Below, one piece after another: positions 1-7,779 of a stretch of 64,000 nucleotides of DNA. The notes beneath the pieces are model-generated. The model did no database searches and was not told the DNA's origin. It saw nothing but the letters and a program-made list of their open reading frames with translations. Both the position numbers and the translations under genes were made by a program. Location: contig CAZHJK010000002.1 in the NCBI GenBank assembly GCA_964533275.1, forward strand, positions 1 through 64,000, written 5' to 3'. The stretch comes from CAZHJK01 sp964533275. Its GTDB lineage: Bacteria; Bacillota; Clostridia; Eubacteriales; Garciellaceae. The number at the start of each line of letters is the position of its first letter. Within the stretch, counting starts at the first letter, position 1.

Positions 1-8
1 CACCGACA

Positions 9-28
9 AGCGAAGGGACAGCTTCGCT
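9..28. repeat. Small hairpin at window edge
   Basis: AGCGAAG (9-15) pairs with CTTCGCT (22-28) around a 6-base loop. The sequence is more GC-rich than its surroundings and may be the tail of a palindromic repeat that begins outside the window. Confidence 0.3.
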
Positions 29-50
29 GGACACGCTCCTATAATATAAA

Positions 51-78
51 AAAAATGAAGCATTAATGCTTCATTTTT
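51..78 (-). terminator. Intrinsic terminator after LysM gene
   Basis: A perfect 28-base palindrome with arms AAAAATGAAGCA and TGCTTCATTTTT around TTAA. It lies two bases past the stop of the minus-strand LysM gene and can act in both directions because both flanks are A/T runs. Confidence 0.75.
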
Positions 79-80
79 TA

Positions 81-821
81 TTAGTTCTTTGGAATTATTA
101 TTTTTTGACCTATATTAATTGTTGATGCTTCTGAAAGATTATTAGCTTGATAAATATTTCTAAGGGGTACACTATATTTTTCACTAATCTGTGATAGTGT
201 TTCATTTGCTTTTACAATGTGCTCTATATTTGTGTCTTGATTTGTTGAATCCGGACTTTCTTGTTGTTCTTCTTGTTGTTCTTCTTGTTCTTCATTTTCT
301 TGTTCTTCCTCTTGTTCTTCTTCCTCTTCTTCATCCTGATCTAACAGCTCTTCCGACTTTTCCAAAGCTTTTTGTGTTTCTATATCTAACTTACCTGTTT
401 TCTCTATGTTTTCTTCAGCTTGAAAGTTAATTATTGCTTCTTCAGTCATTGGTCCAAACTTACCATCGGGATTAGCCTTTAAATACTCCAATTTAAATAG
501 TATCTCTTGGTATTCCTTAATTTTTTCATTAGAATCACCTTTTTGGAAAATCTCTCTATCAGCATCATCTAATTTATCATCATTGGGGTTTTCTATTATT
601 ATGTCCTGCTCTTTTTGAGAATTATTTTCTAACTTATCCTGTTCCTTAGATAAATTTGCATCATTTAGAGCTACTTGCATTTTAAGCATTTCTTCACCAT
701 TTAATCCAATTTCTCTAGCCTGTCCTATAAATTCCTTTGCTGTAAAGGTAGAGGTTAACCCAATAATGATAATAAACACTAAAAAATATACTATAATATG
801 TTTTATTGTTTGCATATTCAA
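81..821 (-). CDS. Membrane-anchored peptidoglycan-binding and LysM protein
   Basis: Predicted cell-wall-binding protein of 246 aa. An N-terminal membrane segment (about residues 8-26) is followed by a PG_binding_1-type repeat (about 93-155, with the signature PDGKFGPMTEEAI), a very acidic Glu/Gln linker (about 163-190) and a C-terminal LysM domain (about 199-246, ending GQKIIIPKN). No catalytic domain is visible, so it probably tethers to the wall rather than cutting it. I chose the TTG at 821 because GGGGAG lies 6 bases upstream; the ATG at 815 is an alternative. It stands alone on the minus strand downstream of the YitT gene. Role in growth or sporulation is unknown. Confidence 0.8.
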   Translation of the reverse strand: MNMQTIKHIIVYFLVFIIIIGLTSTFTAKEFIGQAREIGLNGEEMLKMQVALNDANLSKEQDKLENNSQKEQDIIIENPNDDKLDDADREIFQKGDSNEKIKEYQEILFKLEYLKANPDGKFGPMTEEAIINFQAEENIEKTGKLDIETQKALEKSEELLDQDEEEEEEQEEEQENEEQEEQQEEQQESPDSTNQDTNIEHIVKANETLSQISEKYSVPLRNIYQANNLSEASTINIGQKIIIPKN

Positions 822-940
822 AACTATCTCCCCTTTATTATCAATTGTCAATAATTCTGCTTTATTGTTATATAATATATTATCATAGCCTATAAAATAA
901 TTATATAGTATATGCAAAATTTTTAGCCTAAATCACCTAT

Positions 941-1813
941 TTATTCATTTAAATAATTCTTAAACCCTTCTCCCAAAACTTCCCGTACTTCAGTTAAAAT
1001 TACAAAGGCTTTTGGATCTACTGCATGTACTAATTCTTTTAATCTATTAACCTGTGCACGGTTAACAACACAGAGTAATACTTGTCGTTCTTCCCTTGTG
1101 TACATTCCTTGACCTGATAAAGAAGTTACACTTCTATCTAACTCCTTAATTACAATTTTAGATATTTCTTCAGAATAGTTAGATATAATAAAGAAAGCCT
1201 TTGCATATCCCAATCCTTCTTGTATAAAATCCATCACCTTTATAGAGGTAAATAAACTTATCAGTGAATATAATGATATTTCAGGCTGCTTAAAAACTAA
1301 ACCTGCAGCTAAAACAACAAAAAAATCAATAATCATTAAAATGGTCCCTACAGTAAAACCGGGAAAGTATTTATTAAAAATAGCTGCGGCTAAGTCTGTA
1401 CCTCCAGTAGTTCCACCAAAGCGAAACACAATTCCTAGACCTATTCCTAATATAATTCCTCCAAAAACTGAGGCTAATAATAAATCCGTAGTAAAGGTTG
1501 GAATAATAAATATATAATCAATGAAAATTGATATCATTATCGTTCCATAAAGAGTCTTTACACCGACTCCCTTTCCCAAAATCTTTATCCCCAAAATAAA
1601 TAATGGGATATTAAATACCAGCATAGTAATTCCCACTGGAATTTTTGTCATATAAAAAATAACTGTAGCTAAACCGCTAACACCACCGGGAGCAATTTTA
1701 TTTGGCACGGTAAAAGCATTTAAAGACATTGCCATTAAAGCACAACCAAATGTTATCCCTAAGTATTCTATTATGATCTTGTATTTCTTTTTAGCTGGTA
1801 ATTTATAATTCAT
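941..1813 (-). CDS. YitT family membrane protein (DUF161/DUF2179)
   Basis: A 290-aa integral membrane protein of the YitT family. The first ~195 residues form hydrophobic segments including the family motif RFGGTTGGTDLAA, and the cytoplasmic C-terminal ~85 residues match a DUF2179-type domain (TSLSGQGMYTREERQVLLCV). Length is normal for the family. Substrate and function are not established; transport is inferred from topology only. The ATG follows AGAGGTG at good spacing. It is separated from mazF by a strong hairpin, so it is probably its own transcription unit. Confidence 0.85.
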   Translation of the reverse strand: MNYKLPAKKKYKIIIEYLGITFGCALMAMSLNAFTVPNKIAPGGVSGLATVIFYMTKIPVGITMLVFNIPLFILGIKILGKGVGVKTLYGTIMISIFIDYIFIIPTFTTDLLLASVFGGIILGIGLGIVFRFGGTTGGTDLAAAIFNKYFPGFTVGTILMIIDFFVVLAAGLVFKQPEISLYSLISLFTSIKVMDFIQEGLGYAKAFFIISNYSEEISKIVIKELDRSVTSLSGQGMYTREERQVLLCVVNRAQVNRLKELVHAVDPKAFVILTEVREVLGEGFKNYLNE

Positions 1814-1890
1814 TTTAACACCTCTTTAAAACAATATGTTCTTTATTATAAAGTAATCCTTCTATAATTACTATATTAAATGTAGAAATA

Positions 1891-1930
1891 TAAAAGAGAA
1901 TATAAGAATAAGATTATTCTTATATTCTCT
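1891..1930 (-). terminator. Terminator of the mazEF transcript
   Basis: A perfect 17-bp stem (1895-1911 with 1914-1930) and a 2-base spacer, followed on the minus strand by a T-rich tail. It lies just after the mazF stop. Confidence 0.8.
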
Positions 1931-1939
1931 CCACTTTAT

Positions 1940-2290
1940 CTAAAAATCAACCAATCCGAAACTAATTAGGAGTCCTTCGTTGACTTTTTCCATTAATTCA
2001 TCATCAAAATGACCAATCTTATCCCTAAGTCTTCTTTTATCAACAGTTCGTATTTGTTCCAATAATACAACTGAATCTTTGTTTAAACCAAATTCTGTGG
2101 CGCTAATTTCAATGTGGGTTGGTAATTTTGCCTTATTAATTTGAGAAGTAATCGCTGAAATAATAATGGTAGGGCTGTATTTATTCCCAACATCATTTTG
2201 AACAACAAGTACTGGGCGGACTCCACCTTGCTCGGATCCTATGACAGGACTCAAATCCGCATAAAATACATCTCCTCTTTTTACGATCAC
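1940..2290 (-). CDS. mazF: mRNA interferase toxin MazF (EndoA/NdoA)
   Basis: Sequence-specific endoribonuclease of the MazF/PemK family, 116 aa, cutting single-stranded mRNA when not bound by its antitoxin. It begins VIVKRGDVFYADLSPV and contains GSEQGGVRPVLVVQN and LLEQIRTVDKRRL, very close to Bacillus NdoA from end to end. I chose the GTG at 2290: it sits right after the antitoxin stop codon, the SD-like GGAGAG is upstream, and homologues start at this residue; longer readings into the antitoxin gene are not supported. Co-transcribed and translationally coupled with the antitoxin, which supports a functional toxin-antitoxin pair. Confidence 0.93.
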   Translation of the reverse strand: MIVKRGDVFYADLSPVIGSEQGGVRPVLVVQNDVGNKYSPTIIISAITSQINKAKLPTHIEISATEFGLNKDSVVLLEQIRTVDKRRLRDKIGHFDDELMEKVNEGLLISFGLVDF

Positions 2291-2291
2291 C

Positions 2292-2567
2292 CTATTCACT
2301 CTCCGATAGTATAGCTTCATACAAATCTAAGGAACGAAAATCTGCGCTAAAAGCAGACTCAGCCAAAGCTAAATTTATATTTGCCATTTCAGTATAACCT
2401 TTTTTTAAGGTTTCTCTCATTTCAACTTTTCTTTTTTCCCTAATATACACCTTCATTGCCTCTCGGATAAACTCACTCCTATTTCTTTTCTCTATACAGA
2501 CAATATCATCTACTTCCTTTAATAGAGTATCAGGCAGACTAATTATAATTCTTTTTGACTCCCCCAC
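2292..2567 (-). CDS. ndoAI: Ribbon-helix-helix antitoxin (EndoAI/MazE type)
   Basis: CopG-type ribbon-helix-helix antitoxin of 91 aa that neutralises the adjacent MazF and probably represses its own promoter. The RHH fold is visible in RIIISLPDTLLKEVDDIV followed by the helix NRSEFIREAMKVYI; the acidic C-terminus (YEAILSESE) is the expected toxin-binding tail. GTG at 2567 is chosen because AGGAGGTG lies 5 bases upstream. The stop TAG is followed after one base by the mazF GTG. The upstream region carries palindromes over a good promoter, consistent with autoregulation. Confidence 0.88.
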   Translation of the reverse strand: MGESKRIIISLPDTLLKEVDDIVCIEKRNRSEFIREAMKVYIREKRKVEMRETLKKGYTEMANINLALAESAFSADFRSLDLYEAILSESE

Positions 2568-2643
2568 AATAGCACCTCCTACATTCTTTAGCGACAAAAG
2601 TTCTACTTTAATCAATTTTATCCTATTTTGATGGCTTATTAAT

Positions 2644-2689
2644 ATATACTATAGTATATACTATATATTATGCTGTAAGATTGTGTCAA
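2644..2689 (-). promoter_or_regulatory. mazEF promoter with overlapping palindromic operator
   Basis: On the minus strand a consensus -35 TTGACA (2684-2689) and -10 TATAGT (2660-2665) are 18 bp apart. Two overlapping 16-bp perfect palindromes, 2644-2659 and 2650-2665, share a TATACTATA repeat; the second covers the -10 element. This is the expected layout for repression by the RHH antitoxin, which is an inference. Confidence 0.6.
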
Positions 2690-2738
2690 TATGCAAAAAT
2701 CAACAATCTCTATATTATAAATTTATTATTAAAAAGTT

Positions 2739-3902
2739 TTAATCCAATAGAATATTTTTAATACACTTTATCTCGCCATTATGCATATAAACCCTTGGAA
2801 CCCTTTTACTAACCATACATATAATCTCATAGTTTATAGTACCTAATTTCTCTGCTAACTCCTCAATAGATAAACCTTGTCCAAATAAAACAACTTCATC
2901 CCCAATTTTAACATCGGGTATATCAGTTATATCGATCATGCATTGATCCATACAGATAGTGCCCACAACTGGTGCTTTTATACCCTTAACCAATACTTCA
3001 GCACTACCGGAGAGCATCCTGGAATATCCATCAGCATAACCTACAGGTAATGTTGCAATTATACTTTTCTTTGTTGTTACATGTTTTCTACCATAACTTA
3101 TACTGCTATTTGGGGAAACATTTTTTATATTGGCAATCCTTGTTTTAAAGGTCATTGCAGGTTTTAATATAATTCTTTCCTTTAATACTTCCTCTGAAGG
3201 ATAAAGTCCATAAAGTATTATTCCTGGGCGTATTAAATTTAAATGCGCCTTTTCAAAATCAATGGTAGCTGCACTATTCGCTGTATGCTTTATAGGTATG
3301 TGTATATCTATATCCTCTAATGCTTCACATATATCTTCAAATTTTTCCAATTGACTTATTGTATATTCCTTATCCTTTTGATCAGCAACAGAATAATGAG
3401 TAAATATACCTTCTATTTCAATAAAAGGCATTTGACTTATTGTCTTAACTGCTTCAATAGTTTCATTTTTATCTCTGAACCCTATTCTTCCCATTCCAGT
3501 ATCCAGTTTTATATGGATTTTTGCCTGCTTATTGTGTTTTTCGGCTTCTTTAGAAAGTTGATATGCCATATCCTTATTATAAATAGTCTGCATAATATCC
3601 CACTTAATAATATCCTCTGATTGCTCCCCAGGAGTATATCCAAGTATTAAAATAGGAAGTTTTATTCCTGCCTTTCTAAGGGCAATTGCTTCATCTAGAA
3701 TCGCAACAGCTAAGTATCTAACTCCATGCTCTATTAATACATTAGCAACCTCCACAGCTCCATGTCCATAGGCATCTGCCTTTACAATTCCCATTACCTT
3801 TCTTTCCTTACCTGTTAGCTTTATTATTTGATCTATATTATGAGCAATTGCATCTAGGTCTATTTCCACCCAAGTAGGTCTATGTTGCCACTTTTCTTTC
3901 AT
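2739..3902 (-). CDS. alr: Alanine racemase
   Basis: PLP-dependent interconversion of L- and D-alanine for peptidoglycan synthesis; 387 aa, normal length. The PLP lysine is K41 in VKADAYGHG and the second catalytic base is Y270 in SISYGRKH. RPGIILYGLYP and ICMDQCMIDIT are also family signatures. The ATG follows AGGGGGAGAAGAG. It sits in the acpS - CBS - lipoprotein - alr order, 12 bases after the lipoprotein gene, with mazEF downstream, as in Bacillus subtilis (acpS-ydcC-alr-ndoAI-ndoA). D-alanine made here could also affect spore germination, since L-alanine is a common germinant; that link is inference. Confidence 0.96.
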   Translation of the reverse strand: MKEKWQHRPTWVEIDLDAIAHNIDQIIKLTGKERKVMGIVKADAYGHGAVEVANVLIEHGVRYLAVAILDEAIALRKAGIKLPILILGYTPGEQSEDIIKWDIMQTIYNKDMAYQLSKEAEKHNKQAKIHIKLDTGMGRIGFRDKNETIEAVKTISQMPFIEIEGIFTHYSVADQKDKEYTISQLEKFEDICEALEDIDIHIPIKHTANSAATIDFEKAHLNLIRPGIILYGLYPSEEVLKERIILKPAMTFKTRIANIKNVSPNSSISYGRKHVTTKKSIIATLPVGYADGYSRMLSGSAEVLVKGIKAPVVGTICMDQCMIDITDIPDVKIGDEVVLFGQGLSIEELAEKLGTINYEIICMVSKRVPRVYMHNGEIKCIKNILLD

Positions 3903-3914
3903 CTCTTCTCCCCC

Positions 3915-4529
3915 TTAATCTATTGTAAATAACCCATCTTCTAAGTTTTTGTTTATTTCCAGGTCAAATATACTAATGTCTACTCTAATATTACCCTCCT
4001 TATCGTAAATTTTTATATACCTAGGCAGTAATGTTTTCTTTTCTATCCATAAGCATTGAGTATTATGATAAAAATTGCCCTGATCAATCTCTTCTTTTAA
4101 AACAAAATAGTCTTTATCTTGTTCTGTAATTTTAATCACTTCCAAAACCTCTTGGAAATTCCATGTTAGGAAATCGCCTAAAAAAATACACTCTTCGCGT
4201 TTTTGTGTAAAATTATCTATTATAATGTTTTGCTCTATATTAGGATGATAAATCTTAGCCCTATTATCCTTTATAATAACTATCTTCCCTTCTAAGTGTT
4301 TAGGACTCATAGTATCTATTCTAAAGGACCCTTCTTTGTAAGCTTGTTTTAGCTCATATAATTGGGAACCCTTATTCCCAAAAACCTCTACTTCAACCCT
4401 GCATTGGTAAGTTTTTATATTGTTTATTTTTTCCTGGGTTTTCACAAGAACTTTTTCCTTTGTAAGGTCACTACAACCAGTAATTAAGACAATCGCCCCA
4501 ATAATAACCAATAGTAATCTTGACCTCAC
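3915..4529 (-). CDS. GerS/YdcC-like lipoprotein
   Basis: A 204-aa lipoprotein with a short signal peptide and a lipobox ending at C19 (VLITGCS). The rest is a beta-rich LolA-like fold by pattern (YQCRVEVEVFG, KIVIIKDNRAKIYHP, LPRYIKIYDKEGN). Position between acpS and alr matches ydcC of Bacillus subtilis, and in Clostridioides difficile the germination lipoprotein GerS is encoded next to an alanine racemase gene (alr2). By synteny this is likely a sporulation or germination lipoprotein, but the sequence alone does not prove it. Start is GTG at 4529 with GGAGAG upstream; the overlapping ATG reading stops after three codons. Confidence 0.75.
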   Translation of the reverse strand: MRSRLLLVIIGAIVLITGCSDLTKEKVLVKTQEKINNIKTYQCRVEVEVFGNKGSQLYELKQAYKEGSFRIDTMSPKHLEGKIVIIKDNRAKIYHPNIEQNIIIDNFTQKREECIFLGDFLTWNFQEVLEVIKITEQDKDYFVLKEEIDQGNFYHNTQCLWIEKKTLLPRYIKIYDKEGNIRVDISIFDLEINKNLEDGLFTID

Positions 4530-4544
4530 TTATTCATCTCTCCT

Positions 4545-4994
4545 TTACTTTCCAATCATGCTTTTCAATACATTTTGTCTAGTTATTATTCCTACTACCT
4601 TTCCTTTTTCTAGTACAGGAACACGATTAATCCTTTTTTCAATCATAAGGGTGGCTATCTCTTCTATAGGTGTATTCACATCCACAGTAATAACCTTTGT
4701 GGTCATCATATCCTTTACTTTATAAGCTGTTATCTTTTTTAATTCCTCTTGAAATTTTTTTAAGCTTTCCACAAATATGGTACTGTCTAAAATTTGTACT
4801 ACTGCAGGTATATGGATTTGTTTATCCCTATAAATTAAATCTCCATCACTTATAATTCCTTTTAAATTATTATCTGCATCTACAACTGGAACCCCACTAA
4901 TTCCCTTTTCTATTAATAATCTAGCTACATCTTCAACACTTTCGTCCTCATTAATCGTAACTACATTCTTTTCCATAATATCCTTTGCTAACAT
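4545..4994 (-). CDS. CBS domain pair protein
   Basis: A stand-alone tandem CBS-domain protein of 149 aa, no other domain. The first CBS motif covers about residues 5-60 (DIMEKNVVTINEDESVEDVA ... GISGVPVVDADNNLKGIISDGDL) and the second about 92-149 (MMTTKVITVDVNTPIEEIA ... RINRVPVLEKGKVVGIIT). Such proteins usually bind adenosine nucleotides and act as energy sensors; ligand and partner are unknown here. A very strong GGAGGAGGGG precedes the ATG. It is an extra gene inserted in the otherwise Bacillus-like acpS-lipoprotein-alr order. Confidence 0.88.
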   Translation of the reverse strand: MLAKDIMEKNVVTINEDESVEDVARLLIEKGISGVPVVDADNNLKGIISDGDLIYRDKQIHIPAVVQILDSTIFVESLKKFQEELKKITAYKVKDMMTTKVITVDVNTPIEEIATLMIEKRINRVPVLEKGKVVGIITRQNVLKSMIGK

Positions 4995-5040
4995 AGTTCC
5001 CCTCCTCCCAATATTTATGTTTCAATAAATATAATATAAG

Positions 5041-5436
5041 TTATACATCTTTAATTGTATCCCTTCCAATAGCAATAGCTTGTGCTATAGCATATTCCCT
5101 GCAATGGGAAATGGAAAGTAGTATGTCCTTTACTCCTAATTTTTCAGCTTCTTCCTTGGCTTTTCCCTTTAGAACAACTTGTGGTTGTCCAAGAGATGAT
5201 TTTTGAATTTCAACATCCTTCCACAGGATTCCAGTAAAGCCTGTTCCAATAGATTTAGTCACTGCCTCCTTTGCAGCAAAATATCCGGCTACACTTTCCA
5301 TTTTAACTTTTCCATTAGTACTAAAGTATTCCTTTTCTCCTAAGGTAAAGAATCTATCTAAAAAATTATCTCTTTTATTTACAACTCTTTCTATTCGATA
5401 AATCTCAATTATATCAATCCCTGTACCTAAGATCAT
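5041..5436 (-). CDS. acpS: Holo-[acyl-carrier-protein] synthase
   Basis: Transfers the 4'-phosphopantetheine of CoA to a serine of acyl carrier protein, 131 aa. The Mg-binding residues are D8 in GTGIDIIEI and E57 in FAAKEAVTKS, and the ISHCREYAIAQAI C-terminal motif is present. ATG follows GAGAGGTGATAAA. It is probably first in the operon acpS - CBS - lipoprotein - alr, with small spacings between members. Confidence 0.95.
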   Translation of the reverse strand: MILGTGIDIIEIYRIERVVNKRDNFLDRFFTLGEKEYFSTNGKVKMESVAGYFAAKEAVTKSIGTGFTGILWKDVEIQKSSLGQPQVVLKGKAKEEAEKLGVKDILLSISHCREYAIAQAIAIGRDTIKDV

Positions 5437-5549
5437 TTTATCACCTCTCGTATTGTATTATTTCTCTATTTATTCATAAAATTCCTTCTTTTTCTTATCA
5501 AAGTAAAATTTAGGTAGAATATGTAATAAAATAGACCCTTCCTTTTTCA

Positions 5550-5594
5550 CAAAAAAAAGATAACCCTTATTCTTAGATTAGAATAAAGGTATTA
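5550..5594 (-). terminator. Terminator of the mreB-like gene
   Basis: On the minus strand a stem near ACCTTTATTCT / AGAATAAGGGT is followed by eight T residues. It separates the MreB gene from acpS. Confidence 0.75.
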
Positions 5595-5622
5595 TTAATA
5601 TAAATATGGTCATTTTTAAATT

Positions 5623-6693
5623 TTATTCCTTGGGTTTACTTTCTTTTCTATTATTATTTATATCCTGTATGTCTCTTGCATTATACTCCAGCATCATACT
5701 ATTTAATAAATCTAGATGATCCAAGGTAATACCTAATCCCTGTATTACTATTAGTAAAGGATCCTGAACCCTTGTTACTTGAATTTTTAATTCCCTCTGT
5801 AATAAAATATCAAAATTCTTAAGTAATGAGCTCCCACCTGTTAAGAGAACACCATTTTCTAATATATCTGCGGCACTCTCTGGTGGACATTGTTCTATAA
5901 CCTTTTTAATAGCTAATATTATTTTTGATAATGGTTGTTCAATAGCCTTTAAAATTTCTTTGCTAGTAATATTAACAGGTACCGGCAATCCAGTTGTTAA
6001 ATTTTGACCCGTCGCCTCTATTTCCAAATCCTCTACGCCTAATGCATCCCCAATTTTTATCTTGATATTTTCCGCTGTCATATCTCCAATATTAACATTG
6101 TATTGCTTTTTTAAATATTGAATAATAGCAGTATCAAAATTATTCCCACCTACTTTTATGGAGTTTTCTACCAGAATTCCTCCTAAGGTTATAGCAGCTA
6201 TATCTGTAGTACCACCTCCTATATCCACAATAAATGTAATCTTTGGTTTATTTATAGATGCTCCCGATCCAATAGCGGCAGCTACAACACTCTTTACTAC
6301 CATTACTTGCTTGGCACCTGCTTCTCTTATTACTTCCTCTATCCCCTTTCGTTCCACTTGGGTTACACCACTTGGTACTCCGACTAAAACCTTAGCTCTA
6401 GAAAAAGTATTAAAAAATTTTTTTCCTTCTCCCACTCTTTCAATAAACTTTTCAAGCATTGCCTTTGCTATGTCAAATTGATCAATACTACCAAATTTTA
6501 ATGGTTTTATTACCTCAATATTCATAGGTGTTTTCCCAATCATTTTTTGTGCCTCATATCCAACTGCTAATATTTTATTATTATTTATATTGATGGATAC
6601 AACTGTTGGTTCTTGAAGTACAATCCCTTGTCCCTTAACAAAAATTAATGTATTTGAGGTGCCAATATCAATGGCAATTTGTTTTGCACACAT
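5623..6693 (-). CDS. mreB: MreB-family actin homologue, catalytic motif altered
   Basis: Bacterial actin of the MreB/Mbl family, 356 aa. The phosphate-binding segments are intact: IAIDIGTSNTLIFV (6-19) and VDIGGGTTDIAAITLGG (156-172), as is GVLLTGGSSLL near the C-terminus. The segment that in MreB normally reads IEEPMAAAIGAG is VKSVVAAAIGSG here (133-144), so the Glu-Glu-Pro carrying the hydrolysis-assisting glutamate is Lys-Ser-Val. The C-terminal 30 residues are a charged extension. It is monocistronic (terminators on both sides) and not next to mreC/mreD, so it is probably a secondary paralogue. It may form filaments with weak or no ATP turnover (inference). Confidence 0.85.
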   Translation of the reverse strand: MCAKQIAIDIGTSNTLIFVKGQGIVLQEPTVVSININNNKILAVGYEAQKMIGKTPMNIEVIKPLKFGSIDQFDIAKAMLEKFIERVGEGKKFFNTFSRAKVLVGVPSGVTQVERKGIEEVIREAGAKQVMVVKSVVAAAIGSGASINKPKITFIVDIGGGTTDIAAITLGGILVENSIKVGGNNFDTAIIQYLKKQYNVNIGDMTAENIKIKIGDALGVEDLEIEATGQNLTTGLPVPVNITSKEILKAIEQPLSKIILAIKKVIEQCPPESAADILENGVLLTGGSSLLKNFDILLQRELKIQVTRVQDPLLIVIQGLGITLDHLDLLNSMMLEYNARDIQDINNNRKESKPKE

Positions 6694-6783
6694 GAAAATT
6701 CAATCCTTTCCCATGGGGTTTTTTTTAGTTTATCCACCTTTTAGTGTTTTATCCTTTTGCACTTTTACCTTTTCATGTTTCTG

Positions 6784-6814
6784 CAAAAAAAGAATCCTCA
6801 ATTTAAGGATTCTT
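6784..6814 (-). terminator. Terminator of the nucleoside transporter operon
   Basis: An 8-bp stem AGAATCCT / AGGATTCT (6791-6798 with 6806-6813), with seven T on the minus strand, 36 bases past the last operon gene. Confidence 0.8.
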
Positions 6815-6849
6815 TCTTGACTCTTTTTAAATTTAGAGAATACTAATTT

Positions 6850-7779
6850 TTAAAGATTTTTCTCATAAGCTGTTCCACTGGCTGCTGGAGCTGAAGATTT
6901 TCCTACAAAACCCATTAATATTAATAATGTGATCACATAGGGTAATAGTGATAATAAATGTGTAGAAATCTCTATTGCTGTACTACCTAGATATACTACA
7001 AGCCCTTGAGTAGCCCCAAAGAGTAAACATGCCCACATAGCACCTTGGGGCCTCCATTTTCCAAAAATCATTGCTGCTAAGGCAATAAACCCATGACCGG
7101 AAATTAAAGCCGGACGAAAACTAGATACTACTGCCATGCTCATTGCAGCACCTCCAAAACCTGCGAATACTCCAGACATTATAACTGCAAAATATCTTAA
7201 TTTAAAAACATTAATACCTAAGGTATCTGCAGCCTTTGGATATTCGCCAATAGCTCTAATACGAAGACCTAATTTAGTCTTATATAAAACGAACCAAATA
7301 ATTACTACAAATACAAATGCCATGTACACAGTAGCATATTGATTAAATATCATATCTAAAAACGAATTTTGAGGGAAAACTCCATTTAAAGGTCTTGGTA
7401 TTTTAAAATCTAATGGTATAGCCTTTGTTTGTGTAGCACCTTCAAAAAATATTCTACTTAAGAAAAGCGCTAACCCAGGACCTAAAAAGTTTATAGCAAT
7501 TCCAGATACCACCTGATCTGCAGCAAAGGTAACGGATGCTATTGCATGTAAAAGAGCTAACAAACCACCTGCCATGCCAGCTGCTAAAAATCCCAACCAT
7601 GGATTATTTGTATAAAACCCTACCGCTGCACCAGCAAATGCACCTATTGTCATCATACCTTCTAATCCAATGTTTACTACACCTGAATTTTCTGTAATAA
7701 CTCCTCCTAAAGCTGTATATATTAAGGGTGAAGAATACATCAATGTTGTACCTATTAAGAACCCTATGTTATTCAACAT
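6850..7779 (-). CDS. nupQ: Nucleoside ABC transporter permease (NupQ-like)
   Basis: Second membrane subunit (309 aa) of a BMP-type ABC importer. Around nine hydrophobic segments, with family motifs NIGLEGMMTIGAF, LGLRIRAIGEYPKAADTLGIN and FRPALISGHGFIALAAMIFGKW. Closest known relatives are YufQ/NupQ of Bacillus subtilis, which import guanosine and other nucleosides. The ATG at 7779 overlaps the 3' end of the preceding permease gene by 11 bases and uses AGGGGTG inside it as ribosome binding site, so translation is coupled. Exact substrate is unknown. Confidence 0.9.
   Translation of the reverse strand: MLNNIGFLIGTTLMYSSPLIYTALGGVITENSGVVNIGLEGMMTIGAFAGAAVGFYTNNPWLGFLAAGMAGGLLALLHAIASVTFAADQVVSGIAINFLGPGLALFLSRIFFEGATQTKAIPLDFKIPRPLNGVFPQNSFLDMIFNQYATVYMAFVFVVIIWFVLYKTKLGLRIRAIGEYPKAADTLGINVFKLRYFAVIMSGVFAGFGGAAMSMAVVSSFRPALISGHGFIALAAMIFGKWRPQGAMWACLLFGATQGLVVYLGSTAIEISTHLLSLLPYVITLLILMGFVGKSSAPAASGTAYEKNL

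Noticed and set aside
191..430. Leu/Val-rich plus-strand frame opposite the LysM gene
   Set aside because: Antisense shadow of the Glu/Gln linker.
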